53,221 nucleotides of DNA from JAVKDP01 sp040222185. Its GTDB lineage: Bacteria; Bacteroidota; Rhodothermia; Balneolales; Balneolaceae. The stretch lies in assembly GCA_040222185.1 (NCBI GenBank), contig JAVKDP010000056.1, positions 1 through 53,221 of the forward strand, given 5' to 3'. Both the position numbers and the translations under genes were made by a program. Below the pieces are notes generated by a model. It had not been told where the DNA came from. It saw only the letters and a program-made list of their open reading frames with translations, and searched no databases. This document shows, piece after piece, positions 32,638-40,806 of this stretch; the first letter of the stretch is position 1, and each line of letters starts with the position of its first letter.

Positions 32638-34695
32638 GTGATCAAAAAGGTGAATCTATTTTTTAGGGTATTGGTATTGCTCCTGGTTTTACAAGGAGGG
32701 AATGCTGCACTAGCACAAGATGCGAACACTCTGTTGGTCACAGAAACAGCACTACAGAATGACGGTATTATTTCTCTAACAGATCAGTGGTTGGCTAAGG
32801 CAGGAGATGATTTTAATTGGCTTAGTAATGATTTTGATTCTGATTCATGGAGCACCGTAAATACCAGGTTATATAAAGATGATGTTGAGACTCTGAGCTG
32901 GAACGGTTTTGGTTGGTTTAAGACTAAAATACAAGTTGATTCAAATCTTGTTGGTAAGCCTTTATTGCTGAAGTTCGAGCATCACTTTGGTGCTTCCCAG
33001 GTTTACCTGGACCAGGATCTACTATTCAGAATTGGGAGTTTTTCTTTAATTAAGGATGAATATGTGCCTTTAAATGATGCTAACCCAAGGATCATTCAGT
33101 TTGATGATACCGGAGTACATACAATTACAGTAAGATTCAGTAATCATGATGCTGATAAATATCTTGAAGCAAACTTAGTACCTGGCTTTGAATTAGCTAT
33201 CGTTGATTATGATTACTACCAGGAACAATCCATTTCAAGTCAGAACAAGGAAAGAACTAAGATTCTCATATTCCTGGGTATTCTTGCATCGCTTACTATT
33301 GTTCACTTCCTGTTTCTGATATTCTATCCTGCTGGGGAAAAAAACTTTTACTTTGTACTCGTTGCAGCAGGAGTGACTTCTTTTTCACTTTTTTATAATC
33401 TTTCAGAATTAAGCGCAAATCCTGATTTAATATTACAAACCCAAAAGGTTATTCATATATCATGGGTTATCGCTCTTATTGGATTACTTCGGTTTGCATA
33501 TTCCTTTCAAAGGAACTCAACACCGATTTTGCTTAAGGTATTACTAGTATTGGGATTATTGATAGCTTTCTTAAGCATTATGGGCTGGGTAGAAATTGAA
33601 CAAGTGAGATCGATATTTACTACCATTGTTTTTATAGACGTGTTCAGGCTTTATCTAAATGCCAAATTCAAGCTTAAAAACCAGGTTGATATTCTTTTTA
33701 TTGGCTTCATCTCATTCATTGCTTTGGTGATCTATTCCCAAATGGGCAACTTTACTTTCACAGCTGTAGACTATCCATATTTTCAGAACTTGTTAGCCAT
33801 AACGGTTCTCGTATTCTCTGTATCGGTTTATTTATTAAGAGATTTTGCAAAGGCACAAACCAAGTTAGAATACAAGCTTCTTGAAGTAAAGCATTTATCT
33901 GAACGTTCAATTGGGCAAGAACGAAGAAGCAAAGAGAAGGAGATTGAACAAAAAATTCTGGAAGCTGAAAATCTTAGAAAAACGGCTGAATTAGAAGAAG
34001 CAAGAGCACTCCAGATTTCTATGCTGCCTACACAAATACCTGACACTGATTACTGGGATATAGAAGCCTATATGGAAACTTCGCAGGAAGTAGGTGGAGA
34101 TTATTATGACTTTAGTGTTTCTCAGTCTGGTGAACTCACAGTAACACTCGGTGACGCTACTGGGCATGGAATGAAAGCAGGTATTATCGTAGCAACTGCA
34201 AAGAGCTATTTCCACTCTCTTGCAAACAAGTCCAATAATGTTGAAATAATCAGGAAAATGTCTGCGGGTATAAAAAATATGGACATCAAAATGATGTACA
34301 TGGGCCTGATGCTTTTAAAGTGCAATAAGCATTCTGTTAAGTTCACCTCAGGTGGAATGCCTCCGGCTTTGCTTTATAGAAGTGCCACTCAAAAAGTTGA
34401 GCTTGTGTTATTAAAAGCAATGCCATTAGGAAGCAATATTGATTTCCCATACCAGGAATTAGATTATGAGCTGGAATCAGGTGATATTTTTCTTTTAATT
34501 AGTGATGGTTTAATGGAGCTTTTCAATGCTGAACGGGAGCAGTTAGGAATGGATAGAGTTTCTGAACAATTGCTTAAATCTTCAGATAAAAGCTCTAAAG
34601 AAATAATAAAAGATATTCAACATCTTCAAAAAAACTGGTCAGGGAATTGTGACCAGGAAGACGATGTCACAGTTATGGTACTTAAAGCCAAATAA
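32638..34695 (+). CDS. 7TM-linked PP2C/SpoIIE-type serine phosphatase
   Basis: The 685-residue protein starts with GTG and a signal peptide (LLLVLQGGNAALAQD). A periplasmic jelly-roll-like sensor domain follows (about 30-195, WNGFGWFKTKIQVDSN), then about seven membrane helices (210-400) of the 7TMR-DISM kind. Next are a coiled coil (405-455, RRSKEKEIEQKILEAENL) and a PP2C/SpoIIE phosphatase. The latter shows EVGGDYYDF, TLGDATGHGMKAGIIVATAK, KFTSGGMPPALLYR and LISDGLMELFNAEREQLG with its metal-binding Asp residues. Such proteins usually act on anti-sigma-factor antagonists. No partner gene is next to it. The gene start lacks a Shine-Dalgarno. Confidence 0.9.
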   Translation: MIKKVNLFFRVLVLLLVLQGGNAALAQDANTLLVTETALQNDGIISLTDQWLAKAGDDFNWLSNDFDSDSWSTVNTRLYKDDVETLSWNGFGWFKTKIQVDSNLVGKPLLLKFEHHFGASQVYLDQDLLFRIGSFSLIKDEYVPLNDANPRIIQFDDTGVHTITVRFSNHDADKYLEANLVPGFELAIVDYDYYQEQSISSQNKERTKILIFLGILASLTIVHFLFLIFYPAGEKNFYFVLVAAGVTSFSLFYNLSELSANPDLILQTQKVIHISWVIALIGLLRFAYSFQRNSTPILLKVLLVLGLLIAFLSIMGWVEIEQVRSIFTTIVFIDVFRLYLNAKFKLKNQVDILFIGFISFIALVIYSQMGNFTFTAVDYPYFQNLLAITVLVFSVSVYLLRDFAKAQTKLEYKLLEVKHLSERSIGQERRSKEKEIEQKILEAENLRKTAELEEARALQISMLPTQIPDTDYWDIEAYMETSQEVGGDYYDFSVSQSGELTVTLGDATGHGMKAGIIVATAKSYFHSLANKSNNVEIIRKMSAGIKNMDIKMMYMGLMLLKCNKHSVKFTSGGMPPALLYRSATQKVELVLLKAMPLGSNIDFPYQELDYELESGDIFLLISDGLMELFNAEREQLGMDRVSEQLLKSSDKSSKEIIKDIQHLQKNWSGNCDQEDDVTVMVLKAK

Positions 34696-34718
34696 CTTAC
34701 TCGTATCTGGTATTGTTT

Positions 34719-34745
34719 ACAGACTAAAAAAATATTCTGTTTTTT
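34719..34745 (+). terminator. Weak possible terminator after the phosphatase gene
   Basis: ACAGA (34719-34723) and TCTGT (34736-34740) can pair across a 12-base AT loop, and a run of T follows (34740-34745). The stem is short and AT-rich, so termination is uncertain. Confidence 0.3.
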
Positions 34746-34814
34746 GTAACTATTCATTATTTGAGAAGTAGTTAGTTAAGATGAGTCTTTAACATTCTTG
34801 AAATCAATAGCCCT

Positions 34815-36173
34815 ATGAAATCAAAAATTGTTCTTTCCGTATCCCTCGCATTAATCATTGCATGTTCTGGTTTTGCACAAGAAAAAGAGAAAAAAAGAAA
34901 AGATGATATGAAGCTAATCTATTCCAGCTCATGGGATTGCTTCTGTGATAATACTAATATCACGCATAACAAAAACAGAGGTTACAGGAATTACTATAGC
35001 AAAGTTTATCACGACTATGGAATAGAAGAAGAGCTGGATTTCTTTTCCCAGATTGGAGCTAACCCTGCAATTTATGGCTTCTCTCCGGAGGTACAAGCGA
35101 TTCACTTTAATAGGGTGAATGGTTTATTTCTCGGAATTGATTCAGAATTTGATGATTTCCTGGATGATATTCTTGAAATCGATAATCTTGATTTCCAGGG
35201 GCTAGTTGGGTATTCCTTTGGGCAAGATGAATGGCAATATCAAATAGGGGTTGAAAAACCAATTGGAAGACGTACCAGGATTGGTGCTGATTATCATAAT
35301 GTAGCTAATACAGAAGATAGTTGGAGAAGTGGATTAACCGAGAATACGATTTCAAGCTTAGTTGCAGGTTACGATTTTCATGATTATTTCAAATCTGAAG
35401 GGTATAGTGTGTACGGCTCGTATAGGCTAGGAAGAAAAACCTACCTTGGTTTAAGCTATAATGTTGACAATCTAAGCTCTCTTGACGCTGTAACAGAGTA
35501 TAATATCTATGGAGAGGGAAATATTTTTCGCCCAAATCCGGTCATTGATCCCGGGTTCGATAAAATTTACCAGGAAAGCATTGGCTTTAGTATTAATGTT
35601 AACCCCAGGTTATATTACATAGCAAACAATTTATCTACCTCACTTGCAGTACGAGGTGAAATTGCCAACCTCAAAAAGACTTCGAATGATTTCTTTTTCA
35701 ACAAATACATTGTTGAAACTAAATCTATGCTTAGACTCGACAGAAGTACCTTTTTGAAATGGAGAGTAATGGGTGGTGCTGTTACAGGAACAGCGCCGGA
35801 ATTTAAGCAATTTGCACTTGGTGGAATCGGAAGTATGAGGGCAACCGATTACAAAAGTCTACAGGGGAATGCAATGGTATTAAGTAACGCAGAGCTAATA
35901 CTAGGTAAGCATTCAGATTTAGATGTAGGATTTTTTGAAATAGATGGGCTTTATCTTTCATTCTTCATCGATTCGGGATGGTCAGAATTTAATAATGACT
36001 TAAACTCGACATTAGATCCTACTACGGCTTTTAATAACTTTGCGCTATCCGATCTGACTCATAATGGAGGAATCGGATTAGGAAGTGATATGTTCAGAGT
36101 GGAAGTCGCAAAACCGCTGACAGGAAGCGATGGGTTTACTGCCTTTTGGATTCGTTTAAACCCAAGTTTCTAG
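34815..36173 (+). CDS. Omp85/BamA-like outer-membrane barrel protein without POTRA domains
   Basis: The 452-residue protein has a signal peptide (VLSVSLALIIACSGFAQ), a short basic stretch (EKEKKRKDD) and then a barrel. Markers are FNRVNGLFLGIDSEF, the FRPNPVIDPGFDKIY turn, and FKQFALGGIGSMRATDYKSL, the counterpart of the LGG-x-x-x-LRGY strand-loop of surface-antigen (Omp85) barrels. The C-terminal strand ends AFWIRLNPSF, a normal aromatic terminus. No POTRA repeats precede it. Close relatives in Bacteroidota are of unknown function. It lies 119 bases after the phosphatase gene and is the last protein gene before tRNA-Leu. Confidence 0.78.
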   Translation: MKSKIVLSVSLALIIACSGFAQEKEKKRKDDMKLIYSSSWDCFCDNTNITHNKNRGYRNYYSKVYHDYGIEEELDFFSQIGANPAIYGFSPEVQAIHFNRVNGLFLGIDSEFDDFLDDILEIDNLDFQGLVGYSFGQDEWQYQIGVEKPIGRRTRIGADYHNVANTEDSWRSGLTENTISSLVAGYDFHDYFKSEGYSVYGSYRLGRKTYLGLSYNVDNLSSLDAVTEYNIYGEGNIFRPNPVIDPGFDKIYQESIGFSINVNPRLYYIANNLSTSLAVRGEIANLKKTSNDFFFNKYIVETKSMLRLDRSTFLKWRVMGGAVTGTAPEFKQFALGGIGSMRATDYKSLQGNAMVLSNAELILGKHSDLDVGFFEIDGLYLSFFIDSGWSEFNNDLNSTLDPTTAFNNFALSDLTHNGGIGLGSDMFRVEVAKPLTGSDGFTAFWIRLNPSF

Positions 36174-36228
36174 ATCATATTTGAAGCTTTAGATCGGGCC
36201 AAAAGAACTTGATTTAAAGTCATTTCAG

Positions 36229-36262
36229 TTTTGATATTTAATGCCGGCTACCCTTATCTTTG
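36229..36262 (+). promoter_or_regulatory. Bacteroidetes-type promoter of tRNA-Leu
   Basis: TTTTG (36229-36233) and TATCTTTG (36255-36262), with 21 bases between TTG and TA, match the TTG / TAnnTTTG consensus of the Bacteroidota primary sigma factor. The expected start is about 6-12 bases later, just before the mature tRNA 5' end at 36275. Confidence 0.8.
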
Positions 36263-36274
36263 GCTTCCCGAAAA

Positions 36275-36356
36275 GCCAAAGTGGCGGAACTGGTAGACGC
36301 GCGCGACTCAAACTCGCGTTCCTAACGGAGTAGGGGTTCGATTCCCCTCTTTGGTA
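36275..36356 (+). tRNA. tRNA-Leu (anticodon CAA)
   Basis: The sequence folds as a class II tRNA. The acceptor arms are GCCAAAG / CTTTGGT (first pair G-U) with discriminator A. The D-arm sequence is GCGGAACTGGTAGACGC. The anticodon stem CGCGA / TCGCG has loop CTCAAAC, with anticodon CAA reading UUG. The variable arm is TCC-TAAC-GGA, and the T-arm is AGGGG-TTCGATT-CCCCT. No CCA is encoded (CAA follows the discriminator). The long variable arm and anticodon both indicate leucine. Confidence 0.95.
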
Positions 36357-36360
36357 CAAA

Positions 36361-36394
36361 AAAAGCCCTGATAGATATCTATCAGGGCTTTTTT
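36361..36394. terminator. Bidirectional terminator between tRNA-Leu and galE
   Basis: A 32-base perfect palindrome (36361-36392), with core GCCCTGATAG / CTATCAGGGC flanked by AAAA and TTTT runs, serves transcription from both sides. It lies 5 bases after the tRNA and 22 bases past the galE stop codon on the other strand. Confidence 0.92.
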
Positions 36395-36415
36395 ATTAGA
36401 TATAGTATTTTGGAA

Positions 36416-37426
36416 TTATTTGTATCCACTTGGATTTTGTGACTGCCATCTCCATGAATCTTCACACATTTCATCGACGTTCCGAGTAGCTTTCCAACCC
36501 AATTCTTTTTCAGCTTTTGAAGGATTCGAATAACAAGATGCAACATCACCAGGTCTGCGCTCTTTTATGACGTAGTGCACTTCTTTTCCCGATGCTTTTT
36601 CAAAAGCTTTAATCATCTCAATTACACTAGAGCCACTGCCGGTCCCAAGGTTGTAAATCACAAGCCCTGGTTTAGTTTCTAATTTCTCCAGAGCGCTCAA
36701 ATGACCTAAAGCTAAATCAACTACATGAATGTAATCTCGGACACCTGTGCCATCTACTGTAGGGTAGTCATCTCCAAATACCGAAAGCTGCTCCAGTTTA
36801 CCAACTGCTACCTGTGATACATAAGGCATCAAATTATTTGGAATACCATTGGGGTCTTCACCAATAAGTCCGGATTTATGAGCACCTACCGGATTGAAAT
36901 ATCTCAGGATTGCAATGTTCCAGTCTTCATCTGATCTATACAGATCTTTGAGTATATACTCGATAAAAAGTTTGGTCCTGCCATATGGATTTGTTGCAGA
37001 AACAGGAAAGTCTTCTGTAATAGGAACAGTCGTTGGATCTCCATAAACAGTAGCAGAAGAACTAAAAACAAGATTTTTAACTCCATATTTCATCATGACT
37101 TCGCATAACACCAATGTACTATCAAGATTATTTTGATAGTACATCATAGGTTTAGCTACAGATTCTCCAACAGCCTTATAGCCGGCAAAATGGATTACAG
37201 ACTCAATCGAGTGTTTTTGAAAAACCTGCTCCAAAGATTCCTTATTTATGAGATCGAAATTATAAAAGTGCGGCTTTCTACCTGTAATTTGCTGAACCCT
37301 CGTAAGAGATTCTGTACTGCTATTCGAAAGGTTATCTACTACCACAACATCCTGTTGTTCTGATAGTAATTCCAAAACAGTATGACTACCAATATAACCA
37401 GCACCACCAGTTACCAAAACCGACAT
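36416..37426 (-). CDS. galE: UDP-glucose/UDP-N-acetylglucosamine 4-epimerase
   Basis: The 336-residue short-chain dehydrogenase-type epimerase has the NAD site VTGGAGYIGSHT, catalytic Ser in FSSSATVYG and YxxxK in NPYGRTK, plus the C-terminal RRPGDVASCYSNP. It interconverts UDP-Glc/UDP-Gal and perhaps the N-acetyl forms. The gatekeeper residue, Tyr299 in Escherichia coli GalE and Cys307 in the human enzyme, is Cys298 here, which predicts acceptance of UDP-GlcNAc/UDP-GalNAc. It could therefore feed the Pel-like operon upstream. AAGAGGA lies 4 bases before its ATG. It converges on tRNA-Leu across a shared terminator. Confidence 0.94.
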   Translation of the reverse strand: MSVLVTGGAGYIGSHTVLELLSEQQDVVVVDNLSNSSTESLTRVQQITGRKPHFYNFDLINKESLEQVFQKHSIESVIHFAGYKAVGESVAKPMMYYQNNLDSTLVLCEVMMKYGVKNLVFSSSATVYGDPTTVPITEDFPVSATNPYGRTKLFIEYILKDLYRSDEDWNIAILRYFNPVGAHKSGLIGEDPNGIPNNLMPYVSQVAVGKLEQLSVFGDDYPTVDGTGVRDYIHVVDLALGHLSALEKLETKPGLVIYNLGTGSGSSVIEMIKAFEKASGKEVHYVIKERRPGDVASCYSNPSKAEKELGWKATRNVDEMCEDSWRWQSQNPSGYK

Positions 37427-37468
37427 ATAATCCTCTTTTTTTAATTTTACCTAACCTACTATAAAAAT

Positions 37469-37504
37469 AAAAAAAAAGCCTCTTTAACTTTCGTTAAAAG
37501 AGGC
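37469..37504 (-). terminator. Terminator of the thioesterase-HPt-regulator-kinase operon
   Basis: Read on the minus strand, GCCTCTTTTAAC (37504-37493), loop GAAA, GTTAAAGAGGC (37488-37478; one bulged base) and a T run (37477-37469) form a strong hairpin. It lies about 70 bases past the kinase stop codon and just upstream of galE. Confidence 0.85.
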
Positions 37505-37572
37505 CTGGAGTTCAGACTATGCCAGTAGTCCTAGAAAATAAACGGCAAAAGTACGAATAGAGTATTATTTAA

Positions 37573-39048
37573 TTATCCATTATATGGAGTGAGGTTAAAA
37601 CTAAAAGTAGTACCCTGGTTTAATACGCTTTGAACCGAAAGTTTTGAGCCATGAAGCTCAAGAATTTTCTGAGCTATTGATAATCCCAGGCCAACTCCTG
37701 AACCTGAAGTTCGGCTTGCATCAGTTTGATAAAACCGATCAAAAATTCTCGATATATGTTCTTCAGGGATTCCTACCCCGGTATCAGAAATTTGTACACT
37801 TATTCTGTTATTAACCCTGGTAGGAGTGATGGTAACTCTTCCTCCTTCAGGAGTGTTCTTAATGGCGTTATCAACAAGATTTGATATAGCACGCTCCATT
37901 AGAGCAATATCAGCGTTTATTAAAGCGAGGGGTTTGTTAGAAAGTACAGCCTCTAGAGATATTTGTTTGGCATTAGCCTGTGGTTGGAACTGTGCAACAA
38001 CATCCTGGGCTAAATCGGCAATCGAAACAGGTTCCAGGTCTGGCTGTACATTTTTTGCGTCCAGTTTAGATAATTCAAACAGCTCAGAAATCAAACCGCC
38101 TAGTTTCTTGGTATTTCTAAGAACAATATCCAAGTATTTGGTTCTGTCATCATCTGTTAATGTCCCTTCCTTCTGAAGAATCGTTTCTAAATAACCCTGG
38201 ATGGAAGCAAGAGGACTTCTCAGGTCGTGAGATACATTAGCTACTAATTCTCTTCTTAGTTTATCTACTTGTTTGATTTCGTCCATATTTGCAACCAGTG
38301 TGTCAGCCATCTGGTTAAACGATGAACCAAGTACCCCAATTTCATCTTCTGAAGATACAACCACACGTTCTTCTAGTTGACCGTGTTCAAAAGCTACTAC
38401 AGTGGCAGACATATCACGAAGACGGTTAGTTAGCCATCTAAAAGATAACAGGCCTACGAGTAGTGTCCCTATCAACATAATGCCCAGGCCAATCATAGAA
38501 TTCTTGATAATGTAACTTTCGGCTAGCATAGCTGCAGTCTCATCATATAGTTTACCGGCAAGAATTACATAAAGGTAACATTCTGACTCACCCATAATTT
38601 TAATAGGAGCCACAGAAAATGGTTTTTTAATTGTAGGATTAAGAGGATCTTGTCCAAGTATGGGTAATTCGGCACCACTCATATAAAGATCAAGTGGTTC
38701 GGTTTCAACAAAACCGATTTTAAGTTCAGAGTCTTTCTGTTCTCCAAGGAATGAACCTTTTATCATTCCATTTGAACCAAGCAAATAAATATCAACCTGG
38801 GGATTAATTCCTTGCAGGTACTCAATTTTCTTTTGGATGCTGTCGGCTTCAATTGCGTCATTTAAATAAGGCTGGAATTCAACAGCCATATCTCTGGCAA
38901 TGTTCACATTTACTTTCTGACGGGTTTCCTCAACAAACATAAGAGAAGAACTGATACCCAGGTAGGCGAGCGAGCCACCAAGGAATAAGATCAGCACAAG
39001 AAAAACAACAGAGATTTTAGCGTAGAAACTGTTTTTTAAGAAATTCAT
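37573..39048 (-). CDS. Membrane sensor histidine kinase (PhoR/ResE-like)
   Basis: The 491-residue kinase has an N-terminal helix (about 8-30), a periplasmic sensor loop, a second helix (about 175-200) and a HAMP domain (FRWLTNRLRDMSATVVAFEH). HisKA follows with the phosphorylated His in ANVSHDLRSPLASIQGYL. The HATPase has SNLVDNAIKNTPEGG, DTGVGIPEEHISRIFDRFYQ and GSGVGLGLSIAQ. It starts at ATG 39048, 1 base past the regulator's stop, with GAGGA 5 bases upstream; the longer frame to 39060 would overlap the regulator. It pairs with the adjacent OmpR-type regulator. The signal is unknown. Confidence 0.94.
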   Translation of the reverse strand: MNFLKNSFYAKISVVFLVLILFLGGSLAYLGISSSLMFVEETRQKVNVNIARDMAVEFQPYLNDAIEADSIQKKIEYLQGINPQVDIYLLGSNGMIKGSFLGEQKDSELKIGFVETEPLDLYMSGAELPILGQDPLNPTIKKPFSVAPIKIMGESECYLYVILAGKLYDETAAMLAESYIIKNSMIGLGIMLIGTLLVGLLSFRWLTNRLRDMSATVVAFEHGQLEERVVVSSEDEIGVLGSSFNQMADTLVANMDEIKQVDKLRRELVANVSHDLRSPLASIQGYLETILQKEGTLTDDDRTKYLDIVLRNTKKLGGLISELFELSKLDAKNVQPDLEPVSIADLAQDVVAQFQPQANAKQISLEAVLSNKPLALINADIALMERAISNLVDNAIKNTPEGGRVTITPTRVNNRISVQISDTGVGIPEEHISRIFDRFYQTDASRTSGSGVGLGLSIAQKILELHGSKLSVQSVLNQGTTFSFNLTPYNG

Positions 39049-39049
39049 G

Positions 39050-39787
39050 TTAGTCCTCATTTAGCTCAGTGAATCGGTAACCAACGCCCCAAACAGTCTT
39101 AATATATTCTGGGTTAGATGGATCGTTCTCAATCTTACTCCTGAGCCTGTTGATATGTGAGTTTACCGTATGGCTGTAACCGTTGTACTGATAACCCCAT
39201 ACAATATCCAGGAGTTGTTGCCTGCTATAGGCTCTGCCAGGATTGTTTGCAAAGAGTAGTAATAGATCAAATTCTTTGGAAGTTAATTCCAGTTGATTTG
39301 ACTCCAGTTCAACCATTCGTTTATTCGGGTAGATGACAAGCTTATCAAACTCAATATTCTCATGTATTGAATTGTCCACTTTTTTAGTGCCTTCAGATCT
39401 TCTAAGGAGTGCTTTTACTCTGGCAGTAAGTTCACGGATGCTAAAAGGTTTAGTGAGATAATCATCAGCTCCAAATTCCAGTCCCATGATTTTATCAACT
39501 TCTTCAGCTTTAGCAGTCAGCATAAGAATAGGAGTGGTAGAATCTTTCGACCTGATATTTCTACAAATCTCAAGTCCATCCATACCTGGTAACATTATAT
39601 CGAGTATTATGAGAGAGTAAGATTGACTTTGAGCTTTCTCAAGAGCTTTGAGACCGTTAAAAGATTGTTCAACAGTGAAGTTTAGATCCGTGAGTTGAAT
39701 TTTAATCAACTCTGATAAATCAGTGTCGTCTTCGACAATAAGAATAGGATGTTTGGGAGCTTGCATAGGTTTTATTGTTAGCTCCAT
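39050..39787 (-). CDS. OmpR/PhoB-type DNA-binding response regulator
   Basis: The 245-residue protein has a receiver domain (acidic E19-D20-D21, phospho-acceptor D63 in ILDIMLPGMDG, Lys in YLTKPF). A winged-helix DNA-binding domain follows (LTSKEFDLLLLFANNPGR, HINRLRSKIENDPSNPEYI, TVWGVGYRF). It acts with the kinase whose gene follows 1 base later. The start at 39787 is uncertain; ATG 39766 (MQAPKHPIL) also precedes the fold. It lies 44 bases downstream of the HPt gene on the same strand. Confidence 0.94.
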   Translation of the reverse strand: MELTIKPMQAPKHPILIVEDDTDLSELIKIQLTDLNFTVEQSFNGLKALEKAQSQSYSLIILDIMLPGMDGLEICRNIRSKDSTTPILMLTAKAEEVDKIMGLEFGADDYLTKPFSIRELTARVKALLRRSEGTKKVDNSIHENIEFDKLVIYPNKRMVELESNQLELTSKEFDLLLLFANNPGRAYSRQQLLDIVWGYQYNGYSHTVNSHINRLRSKIENDPSNPEYIKTVWGVGYRFTELNED

Positions 39788-39831
39788 AGATAGTCACCAA
39801 TTTTTTAAAAAGTGTCACAAAAAAATAACAT

Positions 39832-40221
39832 TTAGCTCTCGGCAGAGATATCTCTTAATTCTTTACAAACCTGCATACATATAGAATCCATTTTTTTTGA
39901 TGATTCTTTTAGATCAGATTCGGGCTTTGTTTCCCAGATAAGAGTTTTTGCATGCTCATATTCTTCAATAATGAGCCCTAACCCAAGCATTTGGGCTACA
40001 GGTTTAATTTTATGACCTGCTTTTCTGAAATTTACCTCATCTCTTTGGAGAAGGAAGGTTCTGTAGTTCTCTTGAAACTCAGTGAATGATATCAAGGCCG
40101 CGTCAGCGAACTCTGTGATATATTTTGTCTCTCCATAAAGCATTTCTGTTAAAGAAGAGAAATCAACTAACTTTTCGTTTTTACCCAATGTTTTTCTATT
40201 CGTTGACTGGTTTTGAGACAA
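39832..40221 (-). CDS. Stand-alone HPt (histidine phosphotransfer) domain protein
   Basis: The 129-residue helical protein has the HPt motif FRKAGHKIKPVAQMLGL, equivalent to the AHxLKG-x-x-x-x-LG region; the phospho-accepting His is at the centre. HPt proteins pass phosphate between receiver domains. It overlaps the end of the thioesterase gene by 26 bases and starts with TTG at 40221; a second TTG at 40188 is possible. The next gene is a response regulator, and REC-containing partners of the pel-like locus are 24 kb away, so its partners are not evident. Confidence 0.78.
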   Translation of the reverse strand: MSQNQSTNRKTLGKNEKLVDFSSLTEMLYGETKYITEFADAALISFTEFQENYRTFLLQRDEVNFRKAGHKIKPVAQMLGLGLIIEEYEHAKTLIWETKPESDLKESSKKMDSICMQVCKELRDISAES

Positions 40222-40567
40222 AATGAGGTGTTGGTCTTCCCTCAGTATTTACATGAACAAATACTATTTCGTCAATCGTAATGATAATTTTCTTTTCAAA
40301 TTTAGTTCTTACTTCACACTTAATTGTAACTGAGGTAGTACCAAATCTAACAGTTTCCATACCAATCTCAACTACTTCACCTAATTTAGCCGAACTAACA
40401 AAGTTAATCTCCGACATGTATTTGGTTACAATATTCACATTACCCAATTGGCATAAAACAAAAATAGCTGCTTCTTCATCAATCCAACTCAAAACAGTAC
40501 CTCCAAATAAAGTACCGTGAGCATTTAAATCCTCGGGTTTAATCAGTTTTCTACTAAAGAATCTCAT
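40196..40567 (-). CDS. Acyl-CoA thioesterase (hotdog fold, YciA/BFIT-like)
   Basis: The 123-residue single hotdog domain has the signature NAHGTLFGGTVLSWIDEEAA, in which the Asp/Glu and Asn/His positions contribute the active site. A strand-rich second half follows (EINFVSSAKLGEVVEIGME). Such enzymes hydrolyse acyl-CoA to free acid and CoA in the cytoplasm. It is the first gene of the minus-strand unit with HPt, regulator and kinase, which is an unusual neighbour; the 26-base overlap with HPt suggests coupled translation. Confidence 0.9.
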   Translation of the reverse strand: MRFFSRKLIKPEDLNAHGTLFGGTVLSWIDEEAAIFVLCQLGNVNIVTKYMSEINFVSSAKLGEVVEIGMETVRFGTTSVTIKCEVRTKFEKKIIITIDEIVFVHVNTEGRPTPHFVSKPVNE

Positions 40568-40676
40568 TCGTTAAATCAGCTTAATTCGAAGAAGATAAGA
40601 AACTCTTTTCTTTATGTTGATTAGAACTCTAACTGAAATTTAAACTAGAAATTAAAATGATTTTTATTTTAAATAT

Positions 40677-40702
40677 TTGCCAGAAATATTGTACTCTGGC
40701 AA
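40677..40702. promoter_or_regulatory. Inverted repeat upstream of parA-like gene
   Basis: TTGCCAGA (40677-40684) and TCTGGCAA (40695-40702) form a perfect 8-bp inverted repeat around a 10-base spacer in the 239-base AT-rich region between the divergent thioesterase and ParA genes. The two half-sites are about two helical turns apart centre to centre, as expected for a dimeric DNA-binding protein. An operator or a partition site for the adjacent RHH-like protein is inference. There is no T run, so it is not a terminator. Confidence 0.45.
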
Positions 40703-40806
40703 CATCAAGAATTTTATATAATTTTTTTCACTTTTTTGGTGTAACAATTCAGAGTCTTTATCTCTTTACTATTACTTTTTGTGTTAATTATTACTATCGG
40801 GTATAA

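Noticed and set aside
36275..36394. tRNA-Leu as an attachment site of an integrated element
   Set aside because: No integrase, no duplicated tRNA 3' end and no mobile genes are found on either side.
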